DNA from: Ottelia alismoides | Taxonomy: Eukaryota; Streptophyta; Magnoliopsida; Alismatales; Hydrocharitaceae | Length of the DNA stretch: 64,000 nt | Reading direction: 5' to 3' | Assembly (NCBI GenBank): GCA_037367405.1 | Contig: JAZKJV010000295.1 | Location: forward strand, 496,001-560,000 | Notes under the pieces: generated by a model | The model's database searches: none | What the model was told of the DNA's origin: nothing | The model's input: only the letters and a program-made list of their open reading frames with translations | Translations under genes and position numbers: made by a program | Shown here: piece after piece, positions 44,125-57,410 of the stretch | Layout: each line of letters opens with the position of its first letter | Position numbering within the stretch: position 1 is the first letter of the stretch

Positions 44125-46652
44125 TGTTGGACATGCGATCCCACGATGAGCAATTATGCAATAAATATTATTGCAAAATATCATTCCCTAATCTGAAATG
44201 AAGGATAACTAATTTGCATAATAGGTCCCTTAGTACAATTAGAGTTACGTACCGTGGCCATCTTGATGATCATACAATCGTTGATTCAATTGTTGAATCA
44301 TAGAGGCTGATGCTTGGATTAATATCTAAAAAGTTAGACTGAGGACTCATCAAGCACTGTAAAATGATTATTAAGTGATGATCTCCATCTTGAATAGGAG
44401 ATTCAAAGGTGTTAGATAAGTTAGGTCAAAGAGTTGACCTAACGAGATCGAAATAACCAAAGACCAATGTCATATGTTGTCACGATATAGGCATGCATCC
44501 TCTGACCAGAGATAAATGTGTTACTATATGTTTGAGTATGTATGATCTAGTCAAGGTCTATACACCAGTGTGTTGGTATGCATATAAGGACATATGAGTA
44601 ATACGATCTCTCAAAGGGATCATACATGTATATTTACTTAATCGGAAGACATGAGATCACTAATGAGATATTGGAAATCAAATTCCATGTGCAGTCATCT
44701 CACTTTGGAAGGTTGACTGAATTTGTAGGTCTGATATATGCTTTTGGAAAGTATATGATCAATAAAGTATATGATCGATACCAACTCCCAATGATCAAAT
44801 GAGAAACTTAGTGATAAAACCATGAAGGAGACAATCTAAATAAGATCTAAAACTTCGGGTTTATTCTAGGTCTTCCAGTATGTAAGATGTACAAGTATTA
44901 GAAATACCTGAAGGTGATGTGATCAATAAATGATTGTATAACCATGATGCTTCCATTTAGAGGGAGTGATGAAACAGATCTGGATTTTAGTGACTCCTCT
45001 CAATAGAGAAGTAATCTAATCTTGGTCCAAATGTTGGAAATTTATCTGAATACGATTTAGATCCAATGTGAAAATTAGGTTTACAGCTTTGATTTAATAA
45101 AACATTTTTGGGAGGTCCCCTTGATCTGTATTTGAGATATGATCTCAATTTCCAAGTCACTATACGTGGAATGTACAATCGCCTTGTCCTTATCTCCAAG
45201 TATCCGCGGAGAAAGCGCAATATTCTTGAAAGAGTTTAAGGATAATTTCATTGTTGATAATGAGTATGAGCATTAAGGAAAACTGGTAGTTAAAAGTGAT
45301 TTAATTATCATGGATAACATGAATTTGATTCATATTATTTGGCCATATAAGGAGATTTATATATTATAATTAAATTTATGTAATTATCAAAGATGTGAAT
45401 AATGTGAATGTCATCCGTGTTATTTGGAAACATCAAAAGAGTCATCTTGGAAAATTAAATGTGATTTAATTATCAAAGATATGATTAATGTGGATATCTC
45501 TATCCATAATAATCATGGATATTATAAATATGATTTATAATATGTTGGAGAGATTTAATTATAAATAGAATTATAAATTATACGTTGTTGTGAATTGGAT
45601 TCACAATAAATAATTAATTGTAAATTTGTTATATATATTATATTATATATATGAATATGATTCATATTTATCAATGGCATGATTGTTGTTTTCACAAATT
45701 TAATTTGGAATTTTTTTTGAAGATAAATACAATAGTAGTTATTGCATTTTAATACATATATATAATAAATATATATTAAGGAAGGTAAAACCACTAATAA
45801 AGGTGGCAGTCCACTTTGACTAATTCAAAGGGGAGGACGACCACCCGTTTCTAGGGTGGTGGTTACCTCCATTATTATCTATTTATTATAATTGAAATTA
45901 AAATTAATTAATATCTTGATAAAGGGATATAATTGATTTATTTTAATTAAATTAGTCATTGCAAATTTGTAGCAGTAAATCATGGCTATTGATTAATAAC
46001 CTCTTAATCTAAACCGTTGGATTAAGAGGATACATGGGTTGAGATCCATATGCATCCAACTAGTATAAAAGGAAGGGTAGACCTTGTCTTTAGAGTAACT
46101 TTATCCAAGAGGAATTAAACTCTCTCCATCTCTCTCTCTCTCATATTCTCTACACACATCCCCTCTCTCCCTCCTTAGAATAGCTGTCCACCCTAAACCC
46201 TAGAGGGGTCACCGCCGTTGTCACGCTGTTGTGTCGCCGCTTCGACCACTCTTGGATCTTTGTCTCCTTCGGTGTACTTCTCTCTTGAAGAAGATGTTGG
46301 ATCTCATGAGATGAGATCATGAGATTCGTTGCTTGGATCATCAACATGGATTGTGAGGAGCACGTGTTTCATCAATGCGCTCGCAAGTGTCTCCTATGTT
46401 GGATTGTACTTGAGACAGGAGGTCTCTTCGTTTAGAGACTCGATCGCAACCACGCTTCAAGATGTAACCCTAATACATGTTTGTGGTTTAGATGAAACGA
46501 TCCGAGAAGTATTCTTGGATCTTGTGGTTTCATCATTCAATTTTTTTAAATTCCACTACCCCGAGCTACTAGTATGACTAGTCGCTCCAGATTGCATATG
46601 ATGCAATCCTAACGTTTCTATGGTGCACTTAAGAATCTTACCATATCCTTCA
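44125..46652 (+). mobile_element. Second copy of the 2.5-kb LTR, opposite orientation
   Basis: It starts TGTTGGACATG and ends CATATCCTTCA, matching the solo LTR at 22452-24949 over its length. Shared segments include ATATCATTCCCT.ATCTGAAATGAA, AGGACTCATCAAG, the ACGATCTCTCAAA region and the 3' GAGATTTAATT-to-TATAAAAGG region. Immediate flanks (ACCTA and GGAAT) do not form a target duplication, so it may be old or recombined rather than a clean solo LTR. A TATA-box-like AGTATAAAAGG is at 46061-46071. Confidence 0.75.
46061..46071 (+). promoter_or_regulatory. TATA-box-like site in the 2.5-kb LTR
   Basis: AGTATAAAAGG lies about 580 bp before the LTR end, at the position equivalent to CTATAAATAG in the other copy. 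A pyrimidine-rich CTCTCTCTCTC leader follows at 46125-46142. Confidence 0.5.
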
Positions 46653-48580
46653 GGAATGATAGAGCGGTTCTAGTGATGCAATCTGGGTAAGTGTTGGTGG
46701 AGAATTGAAGTGAAATGGAAGGGGAGTGACAAGGTCCGGCAAGGCGGGTGGAGGTGAACCTTGATGGGTGGCTGGAGTGGGGAGAATGATGGAGAAATGG
46801 AAGCACAAGGTGATGAGGTGATTGGCAGAGGATAACAGGGCATGCCAATGATGAACAGAGGATGGATCTCAGTGCTCCGGCGTACTTTTTTTGGTATTTT
46901 CCGCGATCTGAGGTGAAATTAAAGAAAATGGAATACTAATATAAACTCTTGATTATTTTAGGAATCAAAAAATGCAAGATAAAAGATCTCACCAGTTGCA
47001 GAATGGTAGGGAGCAAAAGTCGTACGGAAGAGCTCCAGTGAGTTTGGACCTTCTCCGATGCCCCTCCTCCTCGTTGTGGATCGAAGGAGGATGCCTCCAT
47101 GTTACCAAGTTTTACATCAAGAGTCGAATCAAGGGTCTAAGAGGTAGTCAAGAGGGACCGAAGTTCAAAAATGGGATGAGGCGATACTATATACATGATC
47201 CCATTGACTTAGGGTTTATGCCCAATACGAGGCTCCTTTGATCGAGAGAACGTTGGGGTGTGAAAGAGCGACGATCAAGGAGCAATCGTGAAGGGAGCAA
47301 GTTGAAATAGTGCAAGCCACAGGTGCAGAACATCGGAGAAATCGAGGTCAGAGTCTGACAACTACATGGCCAAGGAGATTAGGGAGTTGATCAAGGTCAA
47401 CCAACCCTGGACTCCCATTGGCCTACGTCAGACGTAAAAAGACAAAATAGGAAGTTAAAGGATAATAATTCGAAATAAAACACAAAATGAATTAATTAAA
47501 AAATCAAAATATAAAAAAAATATTATTTTATGTAGTGTTTTATTATGATTGTTATTTATTTTTATAAGTTTATTTAACAATTATTAATTTTTACATGTAT
47601 AATTATGGGTGTTTTTACCTATATATAAGGTGTTTTATTTTTATTTTGTATTTTTTATTTTATTATTATGTTTACATATTTTATGTTTGTAACTTGTTTA
47701 GTTACATATGCGCATATTTTTATTGTATTTTTCTAAATTTATTTATTTACTTAAATAAATATGTATAGGTTTTATAAGTATACTTTATCTATATATTAGA
47801 GGATATTATTTATTTTAATGTATTTTTCATGCCTTTATTTTATTTTTATTATTTACACGTAGTTTACATAATATCTATAAATATATAAAATTATAAGAAA
47901 GTGTAAAATATAAAGAATAGATATATTGAATATTCTATACAAGTATACTGCACAATGAAGGCCCAAAAGCTAACTTTTACATCTTAACTCCATATTGTAT
48001 GAAACCTCCTTCATTAAATAGATAATTTAATTTTATCAACAATAAAGGCGAGTTTCATAAATTTCGAGTTTGTATGGAGAAGATATATGTTTGTAAAGTT
48101 TTCTTTGCAGCTTTTTATTATGTGTGTCTCGAACATACTATGCATTATTTTTGAAAGAAATATTTTTTTTATTTTTCTTTGTATTTTTATGCACAACATT
48201 CATGTTGAGGGTTTATTGATTTGAGATATAAAAATAAGAAAATAAAATAGGTCCCAAAAGTCTATTATTGAGGAATAAAAATTAGGGTTTTGAGCTATTT
48301 TTTTATACAATTTCTCTACCCTATCTCCCTACACTTTATTCCTTGTCGATCAAGTCATCACGATGAATCTCGGGGTCTAGGGTCACTCAGTGTCTTTGAT
48401 ACTTCTTTTTTTTTCTTTTCTTTATTTATTCCTTTTTCTTTGGTGTTAAATATAGTATTTTATACAGTGTATATAAAGAATTAAGTGTTATTTTGTACAA
48501 ATTAATGTTATATACATTCATTTAGCTTGGGATTTAAGTTCAAAATGAAAGAATAAAGGTGATGAAATGGAGAATCATCA

Positions 48581-50570
48581 CCTCCCTATTCTTGCCTTTG
48601 CTAGTCCCTAGCAAACAATTATGCAAATAAGTGCATAAAAAGAAAATGTAGAAAAGAATAAGAAACAAATTTAATTGACTTTAACTTTTAACTTATCTTT
48701 ATAAAATAAAGTTCAGAGATTAGTCAGGCCTTAGGAATCTAGGTTTGGTTGAAACCTTATTGGGAAGCAGACTTGAAACTTAACAGCCTCCAAGTACCAC
48801 AAAACTTTGTCCAAGTCTCCTCAAAAGCCAGGTCAAAACAAATCTATTTCATACGGAGTCCCTTATGACTATGAGTCCATCTTGTACAGTATCAGCGAAA
48901 TGTAGCTCGCCTCAGCTAAAGCGGTCGAGAGTCAGTCTTCTCCAACATGGTGACCCTAATTCCCCAATCCAGCAACTCTTTCCTCGAGGAGCGGTGTATT
49001 CGCTTCTAAGTTAAAGTGCAACTAGCTCAAGAAGTGGAGGTGGAGAAGAGAATGAATGGTAGCCTGTATAGCTATCTATTCTAGGATGCTTGACCAGTGT
49101 AGCTACCTATTCTAGGATGCTTAACCAGTGTAGCCAAGTCATCCAACTGCAGGCTCACATGAATCTTTGATTTCACAGTACAAGCTTTCTTATTGAATAC
49201 ATATACATACTTTAACGGGGATAGATTTTTCTTTGACTTTTACCCATCTATTTTTGAATTTTTTTGATTTCGTATTTTTAATACTATTTACAACAACATT
49301 TACATAAGGACTTTTTCCTCTTGAGCCATTAGACTATCCCTCTTTTGAAGTATTATTGCAACTTGCAGCATCTTGTCCTTGGTCCTCGTCTCTACTGGAT
49401 CGTATTGGGGTACGATGGCCACAGATTGTGAACTTCACATGTTTCCATTCACTTGTGTCTCATGTCGTCAAATCCAACCCTTTACCATTTCAACTGAATT
49501 GAGCAAAGTGTAAGGTGCATGTGTGCAAGTTAGGATGCTTTCGACAGAAGTCATGTGTGTGTTTCGAAATATTCTACTTAGGTAGTCAAGATGGCATATG
49601 AATTTAGTATTGTAGTCTCGAAGAATTATGTTTAGAAAAACTGAAGCACCTCAATTCCAGTTTCTATAAGGTTCTTGTGATTAAGTGGATTAAGGTCTAA
49701 CCAAGCTCCAATCTTCGAATTTTATTCTGACCAGTTCAATTGTCTTTATCAATCCAAAAAATGCAAATGCAATACAACGAAAAGAAAATATTTGGTGAAA
49801 AAAAATTCTATTTTTAATTTTTTTTGAATTTTAGAAAAGTTTTTACATTTTTATGCAATTTTGGAAACATTTTGCAAATTCTTATGGATTTTGAAAATTC
49901 TAGGGTTTTTAAATAAAATTTAGTAAAGACATATGTGCAGATATTTACACGAGAGTGCAACAATATTTACAAGATTAGTTAGAGGATTTACACAAGGTAT
50001 TTATACATGAATAAGTTAGTTGTATTTACAAATTTTATACAAGAATTTCCTTACAAGGGTTATAAAATTTTATTTGATGAAATTATCTACAGGGTTACCA
50101 AAATAGTTTGAAAACAATTTTACAAACATTTTGAAGATTTATTCTTGCATACTTTTTTTACAAACATTTTTGCAAATATTTATAAAATTTGAAAATCATT
50201 TTGCAAGGATTTTTCAAACAATATGTATAGTTTTTTCAAGATGTGTTTACAACCATTTTCTAAATCACCTGCAAATAGGATTTTCAAATGATTTTATTCA
50301 AACAAATGAGAAAGGTTTTTGCAAACATTTACAAAAGATTTTTACAAAAGTATGAAAACATTTTGCAAAAGTTTTCTAGACAGTTTTCAAAATATTTTCA
50401 ACCATTTTTCAAATCATTTTGCAAAATATTTTTAGACCGATTGATTGATCTTATTTAAAAAGAATTTTGAAAACTTTTATACACTACTAGGGTGTATTTT
50501 GTATAATTAGTTTATTGTATACCCTTACCCAAAAATATAAAGTGCTAATTATGGCTAAAGTATATACAGT
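48581..50570 (-). mobile_element. Polypurine tract and 3' untranslated region of gypsy element 1
   Basis: The minus strand reads AATAGGGAGG directly before the LTR (48581-48590), a plausible polypurine tract. Upstream lie a non-coding stretch shared with element 2 (48600-49720 against 55520-56650) and a T-rich stretch (49750-50460) built from drifting TTTTGCAAA/TTTTTCAAA motifs, also shared. A 41-bp segment (TGTAGCTACCTATTCTAGGA then TGCTTAACCAG) is tandemly duplicated near 49068-49132 here but single in element 2. Confidence 0.6.
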
Positions 50571-50579
50571 GTATATATG

Positions 50580-50960
50580 ACCCCCTATACTTAGCTTGAG
50601 CTATGTCCTCATTGGTCAAAGAGAAAAGGAAGGCATAACTCATACTAAGTATAGAAAATCCTATATTACAACGACTAAATAATGAAAGAATGAGAAGTCA
50701 ATCATTCCCCCTTATACTTAGGATCAACTAACCCTAAGTATAGCAGACTTTACAAAAGATGGGGATGATCGTGGATTTAGAATATATGAAATCATCGTCT
50801 TGACCTATCTACCCCCATATTTAGGGCAAAATATCTTCAAGCATAGACAAAACATCAACATATTGGAAGATAAGTGAGGATTAAAGAATGAAAAACTCGG
50901 GTCACTCATCCTCCCTATACTTAGGATGAACCATATCCTAAGTATAGTAGTGATGAAAGG
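50580..50960 (-). repeat. Array of hairpin-forming units, element 1
   Basis: Four units about 100-130 bp apart. Unit arms on the plus strand: CTATACTTAG (50585-50594) with CTAAGTATAG (50645-50654); TATACTTAGG (50713-50722) with CCTAAGTATA (50733-50742); a degenerate pair near 50816-50847; and a perfect 13-bp pair CTATACTTAGGAT (50915-50927) and ATCCTAAGTATAG (50935-50947) with a 7-base loop. On the sense (minus) strand each ends in a purine run such as AGTATAGGGAGG, resembling the element's polypurine tract. Tandem repeats in the 3' untranslated region of Tat-lineage retrotransposons are known; the hairpin form is what is notable here. Confidence 0.75.
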
Positions 50961-51092
50961 GACAAGTGCATTTTCGAAGATTCAGAAATGATAAGAGGAA
51001 AAGAAGAAAATAAACTTTTATCTGATTCTTGAGCTTAACTATCTGATCTTCTATCTCTGAGATCTCTTAATGAAATACCACTTGAATTGAGT

Positions 51093-51868
51093 CTACGACG
51101 GTAGGAATATATCATTCTCTAAGTAGGGCTTTAGTAATTGTCTAATTACCACAAAAGGTTGTGCATCGGGTGACAATTCAAATATCAATAGACTTCCATT
51201 GTTACACACAGTTCTTACTAAGTAAGGCCATGTCCACTTGCTCCTTAGCATGCTTGGAAATATTTTCAACTTGGCATCAAACAACCAAACCTTCTGTCCA
51301 TGCTCGAAAGTCTTTCCACGGATATGCTTATCATGCCATTTCTTGGCTTTCTCCTTATACATGAGGTTGTTGTCGTATGTATAGTCTTTGAATTCAAGCA
51401 GGTGGTTCAGATCAACTTTTCTGTTCTTTCTCGCTTTCTCATAATCCAGGTTACACATGTTGAGTGCCCATAATGATTTGTCAATGAGTTTTACAATAAG
51501 ATGACATGGCTTGCCATCGACGAGGCAACATGGAGACATGCTTAGAGGAGACTTGTACGCAATGTGGTAATCCTAAAGAGATGAGTCGAGAAGCTGTGAC
51601 CAGCTCTTCCTATCGGGTCACACAAGCTTCTGTAGAATTATCGTTATCTCCATCTTCAAACATTCAGCCAAGCCATTATATTGTGGGCGATACGCATGCG
51701 ACAACAAGATGGTCGATGTTGTATTCTTTCATCAGCTTCTTAACTTCTATGTTTATGAAGTGGCTTCCCCTATATGATATTAGAATTTTTATATCCATAA
51801 CCGTGAGATGATGTTGTCTTTAAGGAATCGACAAACGTGCCGACTATCTATCGTTTGAGCTGGGATAA
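51093..51868 (-). pseudogene. Gypsy integrase, C-terminal part (element 1)
   Basis: The frame at 51093-51539 contains GKPCHLIVKLIDKSLWAL, KEKAKKWHDKHI, FEHGQKVWLFDAKL, SKWTWPYLVRTV and QLLKPYLEND. This is the typical end of a plant Ty3/gypsy (Tat/Athila-like) integrase after the catalytic core. Upstream to 51868 the core remnant can be read in broken frames (SHAYRPQ, NGLAE and ILQKLV, corresponding to the HPQ.NGQAE region). Frame changes and stops disable it. It stops abruptly at 51868, where element 2 begins, so the earlier pol domains are presumably beyond the right end of the window. Confidence 0.8.
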
Positions 51869-54800
51869 AGATAATAGAGGTTTTGCGAGAGTCTAAAATA
51901 TCCTCATTAGAAAGTGAATATAAAGTGTCATTGAGGCAACCACTTACGAAACCTCGATTCAATCAAAAACTAACACACAATAACTATAACAATAAAAGTA
52001 AAAATACATGTGGAGTTAAAATTTATTATAACTCTACAAATATGTATATAGGTGTAAGTATGTGTAGAGCATTGAACACATAGAGCAAACAAGATAGATG
52101 GGTAATAAATGCACACAATTTGTGTTCCTCTTGTCTAACCGTTTTTAGTAGGTTTTTGATTTTATAATTTTTTTGTAGATTCTAATTTTTTATATTATTT
52201 ATTTTTTTTATTTTATAATTTTTTTCTTTTCACATTTTCTGATTTTTAATTTCTTTTTATTTTTAAATATATAATATTAGAATATATAAATATATATACC
52301 ATAAACGTTAATATATTTATAAAAGCAACTAAAAATAAATGAAAATTATAAAATTTAATATTTTTGGGTTTTAAATAATTTTCTACTATTTTTTATTTTT
52401 TAAAATAATATTTTTTATTTTGATATATTTTTAAAGAAAAAAAATCTCAAATCATGGATTAAATAAATAGGCTTAATTGTTTTGGAAATTAAATATAGGA
52501 AATAAAGTTAAAATTTTACAAACTATTTTTAGATAATAATATATAATAAAAAGAAAATACGTAAAAAGAAAAGGGTATTTTTGGATTTTTTGGAAATTTT
52601 TTAGATTTTATAAAAGGATTTTGGAGTTTTAAATTCTTATAAGTATTCTTTTTCTATTTTAAGTAATTTTTGGTCTGAAGGCTCAAAATACTAAAATAAA
52701 CAAATTATACTATTTTGGGAAATTTTCAAAACATTTTTCTATTTTTCACTTATTTTATAAATCAAATATAGGACCAAAAACAAGCTCTTTTGATTTTTAA
52801 AAAATATTAAAATTGCCTAAAATCGAAATACAAAAATATGACATGAATCTAGATGGTAGTAGGTACTTAACCCTTTTTTGAGAATTTTTAGAGAACGAAT
52901 GATATTTTTAATAAATAGAAAGCATTCACAAAATTTAATGAACTAGAAGGGGCATAAATGCAAATAAAATAAAGATAGTGAATAAAATTCAATTTACCCA
53001 AAAATATATAACTAATATTTAATATTTTAGGAATAAACAAAAATACAACACCCACGAGGGTATATATGTAAAATTGTTACCTCATGTGGGACCATACGTG
53101 AGGAGATGTGGACTAGACCAACATGCAAATAAAATAAAGACAAGGGATCCAATGCAAATTTACCAAAAATATAAAGCATTTAAAATATTTTACAGGACCA
53201 AAGAATAAAGCGACAAAAATGAGGGGGGAAATTGCAAAATATCCCACTCAAATCACGATCCAGCGGTTCAGATGCTCCAATTGCTCATGTCGTGCCTGCT
53301 ACTCACGATGACGGTTAAGCATGCAACTTTTGAGATTAGATCCTAGGTCAGTTCTGATGGTCCTGGCGTAGCTTGATCTGACAATGGTTGATATCCTGGG
53401 TAACTTGATCTTGATCCGACATCTGGCGAGCAAGGTGGAAATCCTCCTCCAAGTATGATTTTTAGCCCAGGTGGGCTCCTGACTGCGTTGACCTGCTCAA
53501 AACAAAAAAAATGGTCAAGGGCAAACTGCCTTGACCCTATTAGGGGGAATGGAAGCGGAGCAGGGCGAGGCAGCGAGGTATCTAGCGAGGGTGGAGGAGT
53601 AGACCTCGAATGACCATATTGAGAGTCAATCTAGGTGGTTGGGTGATGGAACACGGTGAAGAAGCAACGGGGAAGGGAATGAGGTTGCTAGTCATGGTCG
53701 GAACGGAGGTGGTACAATGAAATAGAGCGGCCAGAGCTCGAGAGCTCCAGCGAGGATTAAGTTCCAAATCTAAGATAGAATAGTGAATTGAATAACGAAA
53801 TAAAATCATAAAATTAAACCTAAGGGTACGGGGCATCTAATAAGCTAAAAACATTAATCCCAAATGGTCATAAGTCAGGACATCAACCTCAATAGAGAGC
53901 CTCATCAGAGATGGTGGGAAACAACCTTTGCACCACATTCTTCATCGCAAGAACGACTGAATGAGATTCCTGTCACGATATTATAGACCTAGGGCTCAAA
54001 GTGAAGGAAGAAATCATCGCTAAGGGGAACGAAAACAAAGAATGGCGGAGGAGGAGTATATGTACACGAAATGGAGGGGAAGAGTTCAAGGGAGAATCAC
54101 GAGCGCGTCGATGATGCACTGCCCAAGGAGAAGCATCAACGTGGATGTAGGATGAACAGGGATGACAACTCAAGAAGGGATCAATCGTCCTCGAGCCCTG
54201 TATCATGAGATAGAAAATCGAGAAGGAGAGGGGGTCGTCAGGTCTGACAAGGGCTAGGGTTTAGGTCAACCCGCATGCAATCTGGTTGGTCCACGTGGAC
54301 CGACCAGGAAAACCATCCCGAAAATGATTGTAAATTTAATATTAAATACTAAATGATTTTATTAATTTTAAGTTATAAAATAAAAAAATATTATCTTATG
54401 TAGTATTTTAATATGATTTTTATTTATTTTTATGAAGTTATTTATTAGAAGTTTGTTTTTTGGGTTTCATTTATAGGTATATTTATCTATGTTTGAGTAT
54501 TTTATTTGTATTTTGTATTTTCAATTTTATTATTTTATTTTCGTATTTTATATATTTGTAACATGTTTTTATATATATAGATATATTTTTGTATACATAT
54601 ATATATTTACATTTTATTTTTCTGATATAACTTGTATACTTAAATAAATAGGTTTACTTATTATATATGTATAGGTATAGGTATTTCATCTATGTATTTT
54701 TATATACTATTTTATTTTTTGTTTTATTTATGGTTTTATATTATTATTATAAATATGTACACATACTATAAATAATATTTACAAAATTATAAAAATATAA

Positions 54801-55508
54801 TTTTATAGAAATAATAAAGAATAAATAAAATGAATATTTTATTCAGGTAAAGTATACAATAAGGGAATAATCAAAAAAAGTATACAATAGGGGTTAAAAA
54901 CCTAACTTTCACACCTTAACTCCAAATTAAATGAAACCAACTTCATTAAATAGCTTATTAAAAGGTATATACAACTAAAGGTGATTTTGATACATTTTGA
55001 GTTTTTATTGAGGATTTTGGATTTTTATTTTTAATTAAAGTTTAGGTTTTAGATTTTTTAGAGTTTAAAAAGTGCACTATATATTATTTTTATGTAATCT
55101 CAATCTTGTATTTTTCTATATATTATTACCTACAACTTTCATATACAAAGTTTCTTTATTTGAGGTATAAAAGATAGAAAATAAAATAGGTCCCAAAAAT
55201 GCAATAATGATGAATGAAAGAATAAGGTTTTTTTATCTTTTTGGCCCTTATCTCCCCCTACTTTATTCCTTGTCGACCCAGTCATTAAGATGCCTAGGTC
55301 TCGGGGTTTATGGTTATAAAATACCTTTGGCCTTTTATTCTTTCTTTTCTTTATTCTATAAGTTTGGTATTAAAAACTGTATTTTATATATAATAAATGA
55401 AACTAATAATGAATGTTAATTTGTACAAAATAATGTTATTTACACATATTAGCAAGGATTTTTAAGGCCCAAAAGATAGAATAAAGGTGATGAAATGGAG
55501 ATTCATCG
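51869..55508 (-). repeat. 3' LTR of gypsy element 2 (about 3.6 kb)
   Basis: It aligns with 61001-64000 from the start. Shared features: GTCTAAAATATCCTCA.TAGAAAG at about 51892 and 61024, AAATACATGTGGAGTTAAAA-like sequence at 52002 and 61133, TTTGTGTTCCTCTTGTCTAA at 52118 and 61250, a GC-rich part at 53230-54310, and a T-rich part. The right end is ATTCATCG (last base changed from the usual A), preceded on the minus strand by ATATGGGGGA. The exact inner end is uncertain by a few bases. Confidence 0.75.
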
Positions 55509-55519
55509 TCCCCCATATG
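55509..55519 (-). other. Polypurine tract of gypsy element 2
   Basis: The minus strand reads GCATATGGGGGA immediately before the 3' LTR. The equivalent place in element 1 reads GAATAGGGAGG. Confidence 0.6.
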
Positions 55520-57400
55520 CCTTTGCTAGTCCCTAGCAAACACTTATGAAATAAGTACAAAAAATAAAAACAAAGAAAAGAAAAAGAAATAAAGTAGATT
55601 GATTTTATTTTTCAAACTTGTCTTCATAAAATAAAAGTTTTGAGCTTAAGTCGGGCCTTTGGATTTTAGTGTGGTCAGGACCTTATTGGGAAACATATTT
55701 GAAACACAACAACCTCGGAGAGTCACAAAACTCTGCCCAAGTCCCCTTAATAGCCAGGTCAGAATACTTTGACTCATACGCAAACTCTTATAACTATGAA
55801 TATATCTTGGACAATGTGTGAGATATGTAGCTCTCCTCAACTAAAGCAGTAAAAGGTAGTCTTCTCCAATATGGTGACCCGAATTCCCCAATATGACAAC
55901 TCTTTCCATGAGAAGCGGGTATTCCCTTTTAAGTTCAAGTACAACCAGCTCAAGAAGAGGAGGTGGAGAGCAGAATGGATGGTAGCCAGTGTAGCTACCT
56001 ATCCTAAGATGCTTGACTAGTGTAGCCAAGTCATCTGACTGTAGGCTCACAAGCATATGACTTTGAAGCTCAAGCTTGCTTATTGACTATACAAATATGT
56101 ACACGTCGGCATGGGTTTATTTTCAATCAGGCATGTCCATTGTTTTTGGAGTTTTTGCTTTTTTTACCTTTTTAATACTATATACAACAACATTTACATT
56201 AGGACCTTTTCTTCTTGAGCCAGTAGATTGTCCCTCTTTTGAAGCATTATTTCCACCCCACAACTTCTGTCTTTAGACCACATGGCCATTGGATCGTGTT
56301 GGGGTACAATGGCCATAAACGTGTGACTTCCATTGTTTTCATTGGCTTGTGTCTCATGCCGGCAAATCCTTCCCTCTACCACTTCAACTGAAGTGAGCAA
56401 AGTAAAAGTGCAGGTGTAAAAGATAGGTCATTATCAATAAGAGTCGTGTGTGTGCTCTAAAATACTCTACTTAGGAAGTCAAGATGACACTGAACCAAGT
56501 CTCACGACCTCAAAGAATTAAGTCAACTAGACATAAAATACATCAATTCCAGTTCCTATAAGGTTCCTATGATTAAGTATATTTAAGGTCGAACCAAGCT
56601 CCAATCTTCGGATTTTACTTAGACTTATTCAATTATCAAACTCAATCCAAAAATACAAATGCTATGCATAATGCAGAAAATATTTTTGTGATGTAATTTT
56701 CAAGTTTTGAACTTTCATGGATTTTTGAAAAGATTTTGCATTTTTTTTATGTAATTTTCAAAAATATTTTGTAAATATTTTTGGCTTTTTTGATTTTGCA
56801 ATTTTTTAGAGATTTTTCAAAATAAAAGAATTTTAGAAGAAAAGATAGAAACAAATATTTACATTGGAGTGCATTTTATTATTTACAGAAGTTTTGTTTT
56901 TACGATTTTACAAGTTACAAGTTTTATGCAGATTTTTATTAGGTACCAATTCAAAATAATTCGAAAAGAATTTTGCAAACATTTTGCAAACTTTATTTTT
57001 TCAAACTAATTTGACAAATATTTTTTACAATAATTTTACAAAATTTGAAAATCATTTTGCAAAGATTTTTCAAACAACGTATATTTTTTCAAACTAGATT
57101 TTGCAACAATTTTTTAAAATCATTTGCATACAGATTTTTAAAAGTTTTTATTTCAAACAAATAAAAGATTTTTTTCAAACAAAAATATTTTTATAAATGT
57201 TGAAAATATTTAACAAAACATTTTCCAAATAGTTTTCAAAATATTATTCAAAAGGTTTTTCAAACTATTTTCCAAACAATTTGTAAACAATATTTTAAAC
57301 CTAATTTATTAATCAATAAATACAAAGAGTTGGGTATTTATGTGTAATTAGCCATATTATTAAAAATACGAAAGTACGAGTTATGTCTAAAGTATATATA
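55520..57400 (-). mobile_element. 3' untranslated region of gypsy element 2
   Basis: Non-coding sequence parallel to 48600-50560 of element 1: CCTTTGCTAGTCCCTAGCAA at the LTR side, a GTAGCTACCTATCCTAAGAT segment (55991), then a T-rich stretch (56650-57300) of TTTTGCAAA/TTTTTCAAAC motifs. Confidence 0.6.
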
Positions 57401-57410
57401 AAGTGCATAC

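Larger units (their letters stand above)
43561..48580 (-). mobile_element. 3' LTR of gypsy element 1, interrupted
   Basis: The right end (48580) is GAATCATCA on the plus strand, followed immediately by the polypurine tract region. The 46860-48580 part has the same order as the other long LTRs: GC-rich, T-rich, a TTAACTCCATATTGTATGAAACC segment (47988), a CCCTACACTTTATTCCTTG segment (48328), and TCTCGGGGTCTAGGGTCACTC (48368). A foreign LTR (44125-46652) interrupts it. The remaining left part (43561-44124) ends at an inverted junction, so the LTR's inner end is lost. Confidence 0.6.
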
